Source of the DNA: an uncultured Pelagibacteraceae bacterium
GTDB taxonomy: Bacteria > Pseudomonadota > Alphaproteobacteria > Pelagibacterales > Pelagibacteraceae
Reading direction: 5' to 3'
Assembly: GCA_902612605.1 (NCBI GenBank)
Contig: CACMDY010000001.1
Location: forward strand, 248,001-312,000
Length of the DNA stretch: 64,000 nt
A program made the position numbers and the translations under genes. The notes under the pieces are model-generated. The model was not told the origin of the DNA and did no database searches. It saw nothing but the letters and a program-made list of their open reading frames with translations. Below are positions 35,372-44,070 of the stretch, in pieces. Within the stretch, counting starts at the first letter, position 1, and the number at the start of each line of letters is the position of its first letter.

Positions 35372-36738
35372 TGGAAAAATCTAATGTTACATCTTTTCCA
35401 AAAGGTAAGGTTGCTAAAGAAAAAACTACTATAACAAATTCATTATCACCAAGAGAGATTGTTTCTGAATTAGACAGATTTGTTGTTGGACAAAACAAAG
35501 CTAAAAGAGCTGTTGCGATTGCTCTAAGAAATAGATGGAGAAGACAGGCATTAGAAGATGACATGAAAGATGAAGTTCTTCCAAAAAATATATTGATGAT
35601 AGGGCCAACTGGTGTTGGTAAAACTGAAATCTCTAGAAGACTTTCAAAATTAGCAGAAGCTCCATTCGTAAAAGTTGAAGCTACAAGATTTACAGAAGTA
35701 GGATATGTGGGACGTGATGTAGAGCAAATTGTAAGAGATTTGTTAGAAATTGCAATTGCAATGGAAAAAGTAAAGAAAAGAAAAGAAGTTCATGCTCAAG
35801 CGCAAAAATTAGCAGAGGATAGAGTTTTGGATGCTTTAGTTGGAAATAAAGCAAGCGTAGCAACAAGAGAAAGTTTTAGAAAAAGATTAAGAGATGGAGA
35901 TTTAGACGATAATGAAATCGAAATAGCTGTTAGCGAGTCTAATCAGATGCCATCATTTGAAATTCCAGGAATGCCAGGAGCTAATGTTGGGATGATAAAT
36001 ATTTCTGACATGCTTGGAAAATCCATGGGTCAAAAACCTAAGAAAAAAAAAATGTCAGTAAAAGAGTCTCATGAAATTTTAATAAATGAAGAATCAGACA
36101 AGCTTATAGAACAAGATAAAATTATAAAATCAGCAAAAGATTCAACAGAAAATAACGGAATAGTTTTCTTGGACGAGATTGATAAAATTTCTGCAAGAAC
36201 AGACAGGGTTGGTGGAGATGTATCGAGAGAAGGAGTTCAAAGAGATTTGTTGCCATTAATAGAGGGTACTACTGTAAGTACTAAATATGGTCCTGTTAAA
36301 ACTGATCATATTTTATTTATTGCTTCGGGTGCTTTTCAGTTAGCAAAACCATCAGATCTTTTACCTGAATTACAGGGTAGGCTTCCAATAAGAGTTGAAC
36401 TTGATGCCTTAAATAGTGAGGATTTTATTAGAATATTAAAGGAGCCAGATAATAGTTTAATAAAGCAATACAAAGCACTATTAAAAACTGAGAATGTTGA
36501 TTTAGAATTTACAGAGGATGGAATTAACACAATTGCTCATATAGCAAGTGAAGTCAATTCGTCAGTAGAAAATATAGGCGCGAGAAGATTACATACTATT
36601 ATTGAGCGAGTACTAGACGAAATTAGTTTTACAGCTACAGATAGAGCCGGAGAGAAAATAACTGTTGATGGCAAATACATCAAAGACAACATCGGTGAAC
36701 TAGTAAAAGATACAGATCTTTCTAAGTTTATTTTATAG
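35371..36738 (+). CDS. hslU: ATP-dependent protease ATPase subunit HslU
   Basis: HslU unfolds substrates for HslV. The 455-aa AAA+ protein has [11 protein letters not shown], Walker [24 protein letters not shown] pore region, an I domain (about 110-245), Walker [11 protein letters not shown], and sensor 2 I-G-A-R-R-L-H-T. The N-terminus has ~25 extra polar residues. Its 3' end overlaps the convergent smr gene by 11 nt. Confidence 0.97.
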   Translation: MEKSNVTSFPKGKVAKEKTTITNSLSPREIVSELDRFVVGQNKAKRAVAIALRNRWRRQALEDDMKDEVLPKNILMIGPTGVGKTEISRRLSKLAEAPFVKVEATRFTEVGYVGRDVEQIVRDLLEIAIAMEKVKKRKEVHAQAQKLAEDRVLDALVGNKASVATRESFRKRLRDGDLDDNEIEIAVSESNQMPSFEIPGMPGANVGMINISDMLGKSMGQKPKKKKMSVKESHEILINEESDKLIEQDKIIKSAKDSTENNGIVFLDEIDKISARTDRVGGDVSREGVQRDLLPLIEGTTVSTKYGPVKTDHILFIASGAFQLAKPSDLLPELQGRLPIRVELDALNSEDFIRILKEPDNSLIKQYKALLKTENVDLEFTEDGINTIAHIASEVNSSVENIGARRLHTIIERVLDEISFTATDRAGEKITVDGKYIKDNIGELVKDTDLSKFIL

Positions 36739-37141
36739 ATTTAAGAATAATATTGAAATTTCCTTTTGATGGACTGTCGACAGACTCAAAATCAATTTTA
36801 ATTATTTTCTTCATTAATTCAGAATTATTTTTAATATACTCTGGCACTGAATATTTTAAAATACTAAGTTCTGAAGACTGATAAGGATCATTTATATTTT
36901 TTGACCTCATTCCCTTACCGGTAATAACGTTAATTTTTTTTACTTTATTTAAATAACAATTCTCAATAAATTTTGAAATTTCTTTATTAGCTCCTTCCAA
37001 GGTAAAGCCATGTAAATCAATTGATCTTTCTAAAACTGATTGATCGTTTATTTGCTCTATGTCTTTAATTTGAAGTTTTTCAGAACTATTTAAAAAATTT
37101 TGCCAATCTTTTTTATCTTTATCTGATAACTTATCCGTCAA
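36728..37141 (-). CDS. Smr-domain protein
   Basis: The 137-aa protein has a helical N-terminal region and a Smr domain with the nuclease-type motif D-L-H-G-F-T and the V-I-T-G-K-G segment. Stand-alone Smr proteins may nick or cleave nucleic acids; recent work links some Smr endonucleases to mRNA cleavage on collided ribosomes. That link here is inference. The gene overlaps the Tim44-like gene by 4 nt. In other alphaproteobacteria an mltA gene usually lies between them, but none is present here. Confidence 0.87.
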   Translation of the reverse strand: MTDKLSDKDKKDWQNFLNSSEKLQIKDIEQINDQSVLERSIDLHGFTLEGANKEISKFIENCYLNKVKKINVITGKGMRSKNINDPYQSSELSILKYSVPEYIKNNSELMKKIIKIDFESVDSPSKGNFNIILKSIK

Positions 37142-37725
37142 GCTTGAGTATCAATTAATAACCAGTTGGGATTTGAAGATCTGGTATCTTTTGAAAATTT
37201 CCAAGTATCTAAAACTTTTTTTATTTTTTCAGGATCTCCTGAAACTATTTTATTATCCTTATCTTTAACGCACGAAATAATTTCACTTACAAATTCAACT
37301 GTTACTTCGAGCATATTTTTATTTTGTTCGTGTTGTTTTACTTCAGCAGAGCTGATCCCAATAAAAGTTGTTTCAGAAGAAAGTTTTTTATCTTGTCTAT
37401 CTTTTATTGCATCTTCAAACTGTTGATAAACACTTTTACCTAATAAAGTTTTGATATCTTTTAAAGTTCCCTTGGCAAAATTTGTGATTATCGTCTCGTA
37501 TGCAATTTTTGCACCATTTATAAATTCCTTTTTTGCATTTTCATCAAATGTGCTTGCATTCAAATTAACTGTTGGTTTTGAAGGTGGAGCTTCATGAGCA
37601 AAACTTGAATCAATATCTTCCTCAAAACCAGTTTTTTTTCCTAAAATTCCTCTCAATCTTAGAAAAATGAAACCAGCTATCATTGCAAGAAGGATGATAT
37701 CAATGTATTCAAAGCTATAACTCAT
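37138..37725 (-). CDS. Tim44-like domain protein (TimA type)
   Basis: The 195-aa protein has one N-terminal transmembrane helix (about residues 8-24), a linker with an acidic F-E-E-D-I-D-S segment, and a C-terminal Tim44-like domain with F-I-N-G-A-K-I-A-Y-E-T-I-I, the L-L-G-K-S-V-Y-Q-Q-F motif and the terminal W-K-F-S-K-D region. Alphaproteobacterial TimA is the presumed ancestor of the mitochondrial import motor component; in bacteria it is an inner-membrane protein of unclear role. It is divergent from fxsA across 58 bp. Confidence 0.88.
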   Translation of the reverse strand: MSYSFEYIDIILLAMIAGFIFLRLRGILGKKTGFEEDIDSSFAHEAPPSKPTVNLNASTFDENAKKEFINGAKIAYETIITNFAKGTLKDIKTLLGKSVYQQFEDAIKDRQDKKLSSETTFIGISSAEVKQHEQNKNMLEVTVEFVSEIISCVKDKDNKIVSGDPEKIKKVLDTWKFSKDTRSSNPNWLLIDTQA

Positions 37726-37783
37726 ATATGTATAATATTTACTATGTTGATAAATTTCAACCTGCTAATTAAATAATAGACAA

Positions 37784-38209
37784 ATGAACACAGCATTAAT
37801 ATTAATTATAGGTATTCCTCTTATTGAAATATATTTATTTATCAAAATAGGATCACAAATAGGTGCATTTAATACAGTTTTACTCATATTAACAACAGCC
37901 GTGATCGGAATTGCCTACGTAAGATATGAAGGCTTTAATACTTTAAAATCTGGAATTGGGCAATTAGTAAAAAATGAGATGCCGGTTTATGAAATTTTAT
38001 CAGGAGCAACTCTTGCATTTGCAGCGTTTCTTTTGATTTTACCTGGATTCGCCACAGACTTAGTTGGTATACTTTTAGTTGTTCCTTTTACTAGAAAAAT
38101 TTTACTTAGTAAATTTATAAAAAAAAATACTGATAAAAATAAAAAAAAAAATAATTATATTGAAGGTGATTATGAGGATATAAGTGACGATAATGACAAA
38201 AAATTATGA
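37784..38209 (+). CDS. fxsA: FxsA-family membrane protein
   Basis: The 141-aa protein has the FxsA pattern: G-I-P-L-I-E-I-Y-L-F-I-K-I-G at the N-terminus, a T-A-V-I-G segment, A-F-L-L-I-L-P-G-F-A-T-D-L-V-G-I-L-L-V-V-P and a basic cytoplasmic tail with many Lys. In E. coli FxsA suppresses F-exclusion of phage T7; its native role is unknown. It overlaps the secB start by 17 nt. Confidence 0.9.
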   Translation: MNTALILIIGIPLIEIYLFIKIGSQIGAFNTVLLILTTAVIGIAYVRYEGFNTLKSGIGQLVKNEMPVYEILSGATLAFAAFLLILPGFATDLVGILLVVPFTRKILLSKFIKKNTDKNKKKNNYIEGDYEDISDDNDKKL

Positions 38210-38615
38210 AATAGTGCTTAATTATATTAAAGATCTTTCGGTTGAAATTCCCGATGCTGAAACGTTTATATTTAGTAGAGAAAATATAACAAAATATACT
38301 CTAGGCTTAAACATATCAACAAAACCAATCAAAGATCAAACTATCGAAGTTATTACAAATTTAAACTACAAAGATAAAAATGAAAATAAAAGGAAATCAT
38401 ATTTTGAAATTTCATATGCAACTGTAATTAAATTAAAAAATAAAGAAATGAAAAAAGACGAATTAGAAAGACTTATCCTTTGTGATTTACAAAATGATAT
38501 ATATCCTAATTTAGAGAGAATTTTTTTAAAGTCTATTAAAGATGCCGGTTTTCCAGATATGAAGTTAGATAAAAAAATAGATTTTGAAAAACTATATCAA
38601 CAAAAACTTAATTAA
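38193..38615 (+). CDS. secB: Protein-export chaperone SecB
   Basis: The 140-aa protein has the SecB outline: an N-terminal Y-I-K-D-L-S-V-E-I-P-D-A strand, the family's beta sheet, an L-I-L-C-D-L-Q-N-D-I-Y-P-N segment (SecB usually has P-x-L-L-F-P) and a final helix with F-P-D-M-K-L. SecB keeps secretory proteins unfolded and delivers them to SecA. I chose the ATG at 38193 over an in-frame GTG at 38184. The sequence is divergent, but gene order (fxsA, secB, dnaQ, coaE) matches other alphaproteobacteria. Confidence 0.87.
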   Translation: MTKNYEIVLNYIKDLSVEIPDAETFIFSRENITKYTLGLNISTKPIKDQTIEVITNLNYKDKNENKRKSYFEISYATVIKLKNKEMKKDELERLILCDLQNDIYPNLERIFLKSIKDAGFPDMKLDKKIDFEKLYQQKLN

Positions 38616-39276
38616 AGAAATTTCTTTTGAATTCTCTTTTCATAAATTCTTTATGATTTTCTAACTCTTGTTTTGAAGGTTTTATAATTTTTTTTGAATA
38701 ATCTATCTCTTCATTTATTTCATTTTCTCTTTTAGTTATTTCTTTTTGGAATTGAAATATTGGTTCTTTTTGATCTATTAGATTAATGTAAACCTTTGAT
38801 AGTAGTTCACAATCAATTAAAGCTGTGTGTTTTTTTCTCCTAGAATTATCTATTCTAAATCTTTTGCATAATGCATCTAAACTGATGCCAGACCCAGGAA
38901 ATTTGTTTCTAGCAATTTCAAGGGTATCTATAACATTTTCTTTCGAAATTTTTTCTTTTTTTGCTAATAGAAGTTCATTGTTGAGATGCCCTATATCGAA
39001 TTCTGCATTATGAATTATTATTTTTTTATCTTTTATAAATTTTAAAAAATCATCTGCTACATCACTAAACTTTTTTTTATCTGCTAAAAATTCGTCAGTG
39101 TATCCATGAACTTTTAACGCGCTCTCAGAAACTTTTCTCTCAGGATTTAAATAACAATGAAAAACATTTTTAGTCGGTACTAAATTTTCAATTTCTATAC
39201 ATCCTATTTCAACTATTCTATGTCCTTCTTTTATAGAAAGACCTGTGGTTTCAGTATCAAGAACTATTTCTTTCAT
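38608..39276 (-). CDS. dnaQ: DNA polymerase III epsilon subunit
   Basis: DnaQ is the 3'-5' proofreading exonuclease of the replicase. The 222-aa DEDDh protein has Exo I D-T-E-T-T-G-L, Exo II H-N-A-E-F-D-I-G-H and Exo III H-T-A-L-I-D-C-E. The C-terminal ~45 residues probably bind the alpha subunit. It overlaps coaE by 20 nt and is convergent with secB, overlapping by 8 nt. Confidence 0.94.
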   Translation of the reverse strand: MKEIVLDTETTGLSIKEGHRIVEIGCIEIENLVPTKNVFHCYLNPERKVSESALKVHGYTDEFLADKKKFSDVADDFLKFIKDKKIIIHNAEFDIGHLNNELLLAKKEKISKENVIDTLEIARNKFPGSGISLDALCKRFRIDNSRRKKHTALIDCELLSKVYINLIDQKEPIFQFQKEITKRENEINEEIDYSKKIIKPSKQELENHKEFMKREFKRNFFN

Positions 39277-39844
39277 TTAAAATTTTATTTTTTAAAAAAT
39301 TTATTTTTTTCCTCATTATATTTGGACTAAAATTATTATCGACAATATAATTTGCTAATTTTCTTTTTTTTAACTGTTTAGTTTGATTCATTTTTAATTT
39401 AAAAAGAATTTTTTTGTTATAATTTTTTCTTTTTTTTAATCTTTCTATTACTTTTCTTTGATTAGTTTTTACAAAAATTAAAATATCCCTTTTATTGTAA
39501 AGTTTATTTTCTATTAGTAATGGAATATCAAGAATTATAATTTTACTTTTTTTATTTTTGTTGATAAATATTTTCATTTTTTTTCTAACTAATGGGTGAA
39601 CTACAGAAGATATTTTTTTTAAATTCTTTTTATCATGGTTAATTGCTTTAATTAGTTGACTTTTAGATACTGGGAAAGATTTGACAAATTTAGGAAGTTT
39701 TTTATTTAATTTTCTGTAACATTCAAAACTATTTTTATACAGCATATTTACTTCTCTATCTGCATTAAAAACTGGTGATTTAAAAAGCTTAGATATAAAA
39801 GATTTACCTGAACCAATTGCTCCAATAACTCCTACTCTAATCAT
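39257..39844 (-). CDS. coaE: Dephospho-CoA kinase
   Basis: CoaE phosphorylates dephospho-CoA in the last step of CoA synthesis. The 195-aa P-loop kinase has G-A-I-G-S-G-K-S, F-N-A-D-R-E-V, H-P-L-V-R-K-K and I-I-L-D-I-P-L-L-I-E. The sequence is exceptionally Lys/Asn-rich but catalytic elements are intact. It is 6 nt downstream of an SDR gene. Confidence 0.92.
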   Translation of the reverse strand: MIRVGVIGAIGSGKSFISKLFKSPVFNADREVNMLYKNSFECYRKLNKKLPKFVKSFPVSKSQLIKAINHDKKNLKKISSVVHPLVRKKMKIFINKNKKSKIIILDIPLLIENKLYNKRDILIFVKTNQRKVIERLKKRKNYNKKILFKLKMNQTKQLKKRKLANYIVDNNFSPNIMRKKINFLKNKILNERNSS

Positions 39845-39850
39845 TAAAAA

Positions 39851-40591
39851 TTAAATACATCTCCCACCATCAACCTCCAAAACTGCTCCTGTGATCATGC
39901 TTGCTTCATCTGAGCACAAAAAACATGCAGCATTGCCCATATCATGAGGGGTTGAAAATCTACCCATTGGTATAGTTGATAAAAAAGCTTGTTTTTTTTT
40001 CGGCGTGTTACCTCCCATAAATGATTTTAATAAGGGGGTTTTTCCAGCGACAGGCGCTATAGCATTAACTCTTATTTTAAAGGGTGCCAATTCGACTGCC
40101 ATAGCTTTTGTTGCAGTAATCATCCAACCTTTACTTGCATTATACCAATTCAACTTAGGTCTTGGAGATAATCCTGCTGTTGAAGCAACATTTAAAATAA
40201 CTCCTCTTTTTAATTTTTTCATTTTTGGCACAAAATATTTTCCACAATAATAGACCGACTTTGCATTTACATTAAATACTTTGTCAAATTCTTTTTCAGT
40301 AACAGTTTCCATGAATTTGGGTTTATGTGTTATTCCGGCATTATTTACAAATATATCCACAGAATTGTACTTCTTATATGCATATCTTAAAAGAGAGTTA
40401 AAGTTAGATGCTTTAGACACATCCGCAACAAAATAATCTTGAGATAAATCTTTAGAAACTTTCTTTAATAATTTTGAATTTACATCAACTAATATTAGAT
40501 TGGCCCCTTCCTGAGTAAACTTTTCTGCTATGCCTTTGCCAAAACCAGAAGCTGAACCAGTTATTATTGCAATTTTATTATTAAGCCTCAC
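39851..40591 (-). CDS. SDR-family oxidoreductase (3-oxoacyl-ACP reductase-like)
   Basis: The 246-aa protein is a classical SDR with the cofactor loop T-G-S-A-S-G-F-G-K-G-I-A, N-N-A-G-I-T, catalytic Ser in N-V-A-S-T-A-G and the intact Y-N-A-S-K motif, ending G-A-V-L-E-V-D-G-G-R. Unlike the SDR at the start of the window, it should be active. Its position between coaE and aroE is not part of the usual conserved alphaproteobacterial order, so it may be a local insertion. Substrate is unknown. Confidence 0.92.
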   Translation of the reverse strand: MRLNNKIAIITGSASGFGKGIAEKFTQEGANLILVDVNSKLLKKVSKDLSQDYFVADVSKASNFNSLLRYAYKKYNSVDIFVNNAGITHKPKFMETVTEKEFDKVFNVNAKSVYYCGKYFVPKMKKLKRGVILNVASTAGLSPRPKLNWYNASKGWMITATKAMAVELAPFKIRVNAIAPVAGKTPLLKSFMGGNTPKKKQAFLSTIPMGRFSTPHDMGNAACFLCSDEASMITGAVLEVDGGRCI

Positions 40592-40596
40592 TAATT

Positions 40597-41391
40597 CTAA
40601 CCTTCTAAAAATTTTATTACTTCTTGATCAATCTTTGGTTCAAAATTATGCCATATACTAAATGCTTTTTGTGCTTGAAATAAAAACATATTTAAACCAT
40701 TCTCGATTATGTTTCCTGGTTTATTTCCAGCCTCAGAAAAATCAGTGTTGAATGGATTATAAATAACATCAAAAAAAAGTTTATTTTTTTCAGCTACTGA
40801 AAAATCAATCCCAAATTTATCATTTTGCTTTAAGCCTAAGCTAGTAGCATTAATAATCATATCAAAAGTGGGAAGTGATCCCCAATCTATAACCTCTATG
40901 CCTTCAAATAAATTTTTTAAAATTTCAGCTTTCTCTTTTGTTCTGTTGCTTAGATATATTTGTTGAGCATTCATTTTTTTTAAAGCATAAATGATTGAAG
41001 GAACAACTCCTCCTGCTCCCAAAATGACTATTTTTTTGTTTTTAACGTCGTAATTTAATTTTTTAATACTAAGTTCAAATCCTTCAATATCAGTATTGTA
41101 ACCAGTAACATTTCCATTATTAAGACAAACTGTATTCACAGATTGAGTTCTTAATGCATGTCCACTTAATACATCTAAATGAGGTATAATTTTTTTTTTA
41201 AAAGGGACTGTAATATTAAGACCATTTAATTGACCGTTCTTAATACTGTTACACAATTCTTTCAAATCATCGTCATATACCTGTAACTTGCCATAAATAG
41301 CCTCAATTTTATTAAAATTTAACCAATAATTTTGAAGTTTTGGCGATAATGAATGCTCAATAGGATTGCCAACAACTAAATATTTTTTCAC
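40597..41391 (-). CDS. aroE: Shikimate dehydrogenase
   Basis: AroE reduces 3-dehydroshikimate to shikimate using NADPH. The 264-aa sequence has the substrate motif V-G-N-P-I-E-H-S-L-S-P, N-I-T-V-P-F-K-K with the catalytic Lys, the G-Y-N-T-D segment with the catalytic Asp, V-I-L-G-A-G-G-V and the N-A-T-S-L-G-L loop. It overlaps maf by 4 nt. Confidence 0.95.
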   Translation of the reverse strand: MKKYLVVGNPIEHSLSPKLQNYWLNFNKIEAIYGKLQVYDDDLKELCNSIKNGQLNGLNITVPFKKKIIPHLDVLSGHALRTQSVNTVCLNNGNVTGYNTDIEGFELSIKKLNYDVKNKKIVILGAGGVVPSIIYALKKMNAQQIYLSNRTKEKAEILKNLFEGIEVIDWGSLPTFDMIINATSLGLKQNDKFGIDFSVAEKNKLFFDVIYNPFNTDFSEAGNKPGNIIENGLNMFLFQAQKAFSIWHNFEPKIDQEVIKFLEG

Positions 41392-41972
41392 GATAAACTT
41401 TTAATATACTGTTTAATTTTATCAACAGGAAGGCCCATTATAGTATTTTCATCTCCCTCGATTTTAGAAAATAGATTTCGTCCTTCTCCTTCTATCTGAT
41501 AAACATTATAAGCATATAAATCCTCGTCTGTTATTTTGCTTAAATATGCTTTTAGATCTTTGTCTGAAAATTCTTTCATCGTTAAACTTGCTTTATCTGT
41601 ATAATTCCACACCATTGATCCATTTTTTGATATACAAGCAGAGCTTATTAGGTGATGTATTTTTCCATTTAATTTTTTTAAAATATTGAATGCTTCCTCT
41701 CTGTTTCCCGGTTTAGAAATTAATTCACCATTTAAATCTATAACGCTGTCAGCTCCCAAAACTAGTTGATCAAATAATTTTTGACTGACTTTATTTGCTT
41801 TTAATTCAGCTAGGTTTTTTGAGATAATTTCTGGAGTCGCGCCTTCATTGAGTAAGCTTTTTTTTATTGGATCTTCATCGACATTTGAGTGTTTAACTAT
41901 ACATTCCATATCATATTTTAATAGAATTTGATGTCTTACTTTACTTTTTGACGCTAAAACTAGCTTATGCAT
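41388..41972 (-). CDS. maf: Maf-like nucleotide pyrophosphatase
   Basis: This 194-aa protein carries the Maf start L-V-L-A-S-K-S-K-V-R, a N-V-D-E-D-P-I-K segment, V-L-G-A-D-S-V-I with the catalytic Asp, S-K-P-G-N-R-E-E-A and Y-N-V-Y-Q-I-E-G-E-G. Maf proteins hydrolyse non-canonical or modified NTPs such as dTTP, UTP or m7GTP depending on subgroup. It overlaps both neighbours (aroE by 4 nt, the PEP synthase regulator by 8 nt). Confidence 0.93.
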   Translation of the reverse strand: MHKLVLASKSKVRHQILLKYDMECIVKHSNVDEDPIKKSLLNEGATPEIISKNLAELKANKVSQKLFDQLVLGADSVIDLNGELISKPGNREEAFNILKKLNGKIHHLISSACISKNGSMVWNYTDKASLTMKEFSDKDLKAYLSKITDEDLYAYNVYQIEGEGRNLFSKIEGDENTIMGLPVDKIKQYIKSLS

Positions 41973-42786
41973 TTTTATTTTTTATATCATAAATTTTTAT
42001 AATTGAAGCAGCAGTTTCCTCAACTGATTTTCTTGTTACATCTATTGTAGGCCAATTATTTTTTTTAAAAATTTTCTTTGACTGCTCTACTTCAATTTTA
42101 ATTTTTTCTAAGTTGGTATAATCAGATGCTTCATTTTCTTTAAGTGAATTTAACCTGTTACGTCGAATATCAAAAAGTCTTTCCGCTTCAGTTATTAGAC
42201 CAACCACACACAATTTTTTTGACTCTGTTACAGATTTTGGAATTTTCATTTCATTTACTAATGGTATGTTGGCGATCTTTAGACCTTTATTTGCAAGATA
42301 AATAGAGGTTGGTGTTTTACTCGTTCTACTGACACCAATTAAGATAATATCAGATTCAATTATATTTCCTGTTTGATTACCGTCATCATGGTTCATTGTA
42401 AATTGAATTGCTTCGATTCTTTTATAATATTCTTCATCTAATACGTACTGTCCACTTGGTTTATGTGTAGCTTTTTGGTTAAGAATTTTTGAAAAATTTA
42501 AGATCAAATCTCCCAAAACACCAAAACAAGGTATATTTATCTTGTTTGCTTCTTCTGCCAAATACTTTGCAAGTTTACTATTAACTACGGTATATAATAT
42601 AATAGGGCTTTCTTGCATTTTCGCATTTTTAAGAATTGTTGATATTTGACTTTCTGTTCTTGTAAAAGAAAATTGATTGAGTTCATAATTAAAATTATTA
42701 AATTGAGCTTTTAAAGCCATGAAAATTCTATCTAGTGTCTCCCCAGTTGAGTCGGAAATTAAGAATATTTGGTGTGTATTTTTCAT
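41965..42786 (-). CDS. Pyruvate,phosphate dikinase / PEP synthase regulatory protein (DUF299)
   Basis: The 273-aa protein is a DUF299 bifunctional kinase/pyrophosphorylase with I-F-L-I-S-D-S-T-G-E-T at the N-terminus, the P-loop-like G-V-S-R-T-S-K-T-P and the L-A-N-K-G-L-K-I-A-N segment. It controls PpdK or PpsA by ADP-dependent phosphorylation. In Caulobacter and Rickettsia (RP001) this gene flanks the replication origin opposite hemE, as here. Confidence 0.93.
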   Translation of the reverse strand: MKNTHQIFLISDSTGETLDRIFMALKAQFNNFNYELNQFSFTRTESQISTILKNAKMQESPIILYTVVNSKLAKYLAEEANKINIPCFGVLGDLILNFSKILNQKATHKPSGQYVLDEEYYKRIEAIQFTMNHDDGNQTGNIIESDIILIGVSRTSKTPTSIYLANKGLKIANIPLVNEMKIPKSVTESKKLCVVGLITEAERLFDIRRNRLNSLKENEASDYTNLEKIKIEVEQSKKIFKKNNWPTIDVTRKSVEETAASIIKIYDIKNKNA

Positions 42787-43068
42787 GTATAAATTGTTTA
42801 TAAACTAATTTTTGTTTAAGAAATAATTCTCAACTGTTAAAATTCCAAAAGAAAAATTTTTTATGCTCATTTAATTAACATCTAAAATTAATGTGAATAT
42901 CTTATTAACAATTTTAAAGCTTTATAAAATAATTAAATACCCTTGAATTTAGAGGGTTTTTTAGATCATAAGATGTATAAAAAGTTAATAAAATGTTGAA
43001 ATTGGGTAATTTACGTTATTAACAATACATACTAATAATAAATACTAAATATAATTATCTTAATATAG
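42787..43068. other. Putative chromosomal replication origin (oriC)
   Basis: This 282-bp AT-rich gap is among the longest intergenic regions in the window and lies between the DUF299 regulator and hemE, the oriC neighbourhood in Caulobacter and Rickettsia. It contains TTATTAACA twice (42902-42910 and 43016-43024) and TTATTAACT once on the other strand (42983-42991), relaxed versions of the DnaA box. The segment 43025-43068 is nearly pure A+T and could be the unwinding element. A small hairpin plus T-run lies at 42939-42962. Genes on both flanks read away from it. No coding frame is convincing here. The hemE promoter must also lie here. Confidence 0.65.
42939..42962 (+). terminator. Weak hairpin with T-tract inside putative oriC
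   Basis: ACCCT (42939-42943) pairs with AGGGT (42953-42957) across a 9-nt loop, followed by a T run to 42962. It has intrinsic-terminator shape but lacks an obvious upstream plus-strand gene to terminate, so it may instead be a structural element of the origin or shield it from transcription. Confidence 0.35.
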
Positions 43069-44070
43069 ATGACACCAATAAAAGAATGTTTAATAAATAA
43101 AAGCACTAAAGTTAATCCAGTTTGGTTGATGAGACAAGCTGGTAGATATTTGCCAGAGTTTAGGGAAATCAGAAAATCAAATCCAGATTTCATTAAATTG
43201 TGTTTAAATCATACCTTAGCTGAGGAGATAACATTGCAGCCAATAAAAAGATTTGGTTTTGACGCTGCAATAATATTCTCAGATATATTAATGGTTCCTT
43301 ATGGGATGGGCCAGTTTGTTGAATTTAAAAAAAACTTTGGTCCTAGTCTTGGAACTATTGATTTAAATAAAATCCAAAGTGTAACCAAGGATAAGTTTAC
43401 GGAAAATTTATTGCCTATATATAAATTATTATCTAATCTTAAAAATACTAAAGATCTTGAAACTAGGGATTTAATTGGATTTGTAGGAGCTCCATGGACG
43501 TTGTTGGTTTATATGATAAACAAAGTTTCACCCAAGAACGGGTTATCTCAAGATTTTTTCAAAGACAAAATTTTAATTAATGAGATTTTAAATTTGTTAG
43601 ATAGATTTATTAAGATTCATATAGAAAACCAAATAAAAGCAGGTGCCACAATAATTCAAATTTTCGATAGTTGGGCTGGTCTAATACAAGAGGATTTTGA
43701 CAAATTTTTGTATGGTCCAACATTGTCTCTAGTGAATCATGTAAAAAATTTAGGTGTACCTGTTATATGTTTCCCAAGAGGCATTACTGATTATGTTAGA
43801 TTTGCTAAAATTGTTAAGCCTAGCATGATAAATATTGATTATAATGTAGACCCAGAAAATTTAATTAAATCTTTAGATATACCGATACAAGGAGGCTTAG
43901 ACCCCAAGATCCTTTTATCTAATAGAGAAACTTTAAATAATCAAATCAGAAAATACCTCAAAATATTTAAAGACCACCCTTATGTTTTCAATTTAGGTCA
44001 TGGTATTTTGCCTGAAACAGAAGTGGATATGGTTTATGAACTTGTAGAAACTGTTAGAAATTATAAATGA
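43069..44070 (+). CDS. hemE: Uroporphyrinogen decarboxylase
   Basis: HemE removes four carboxylates from uroporphyrinogen III to give coproporphyrinogen III. The 333-aa protein has P-V-W-L-M-R-Q-A-G-R-Y-L-P-E-F at the N-terminus, I-I-F-S-D-I-L with the catalytic Asp, G-F-V-G-A-P-W-T and the C-terminal F-N-L-G-H-G-I-L-P motif. It overlaps hemH by 4 nt (ATGA). Confidence 0.96.
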   Translation: MTPIKECLINKSTKVNPVWLMRQAGRYLPEFREIRKSNPDFIKLCLNHTLAEEITLQPIKRFGFDAAIIFSDILMVPYGMGQFVEFKKNFGPSLGTIDLNKIQSVTKDKFTENLLPIYKLLSNLKNTKDLETRDLIGFVGAPWTLLVYMINKVSPKNGLSQDFFKDKILINEILNLLDRFIKIHIENQIKAGATIIQIFDSWAGLIQEDFDKFLYGPTLSLVNHVKNLGVPVICFPRGITDYVRFAKIVKPSMINIDYNVDPENLIKSLDIPIQGGLDPKILLSNRETLNNQIRKYLKIFKDHPYVFNLGHGILPETEVDMVYELVETVRNYK

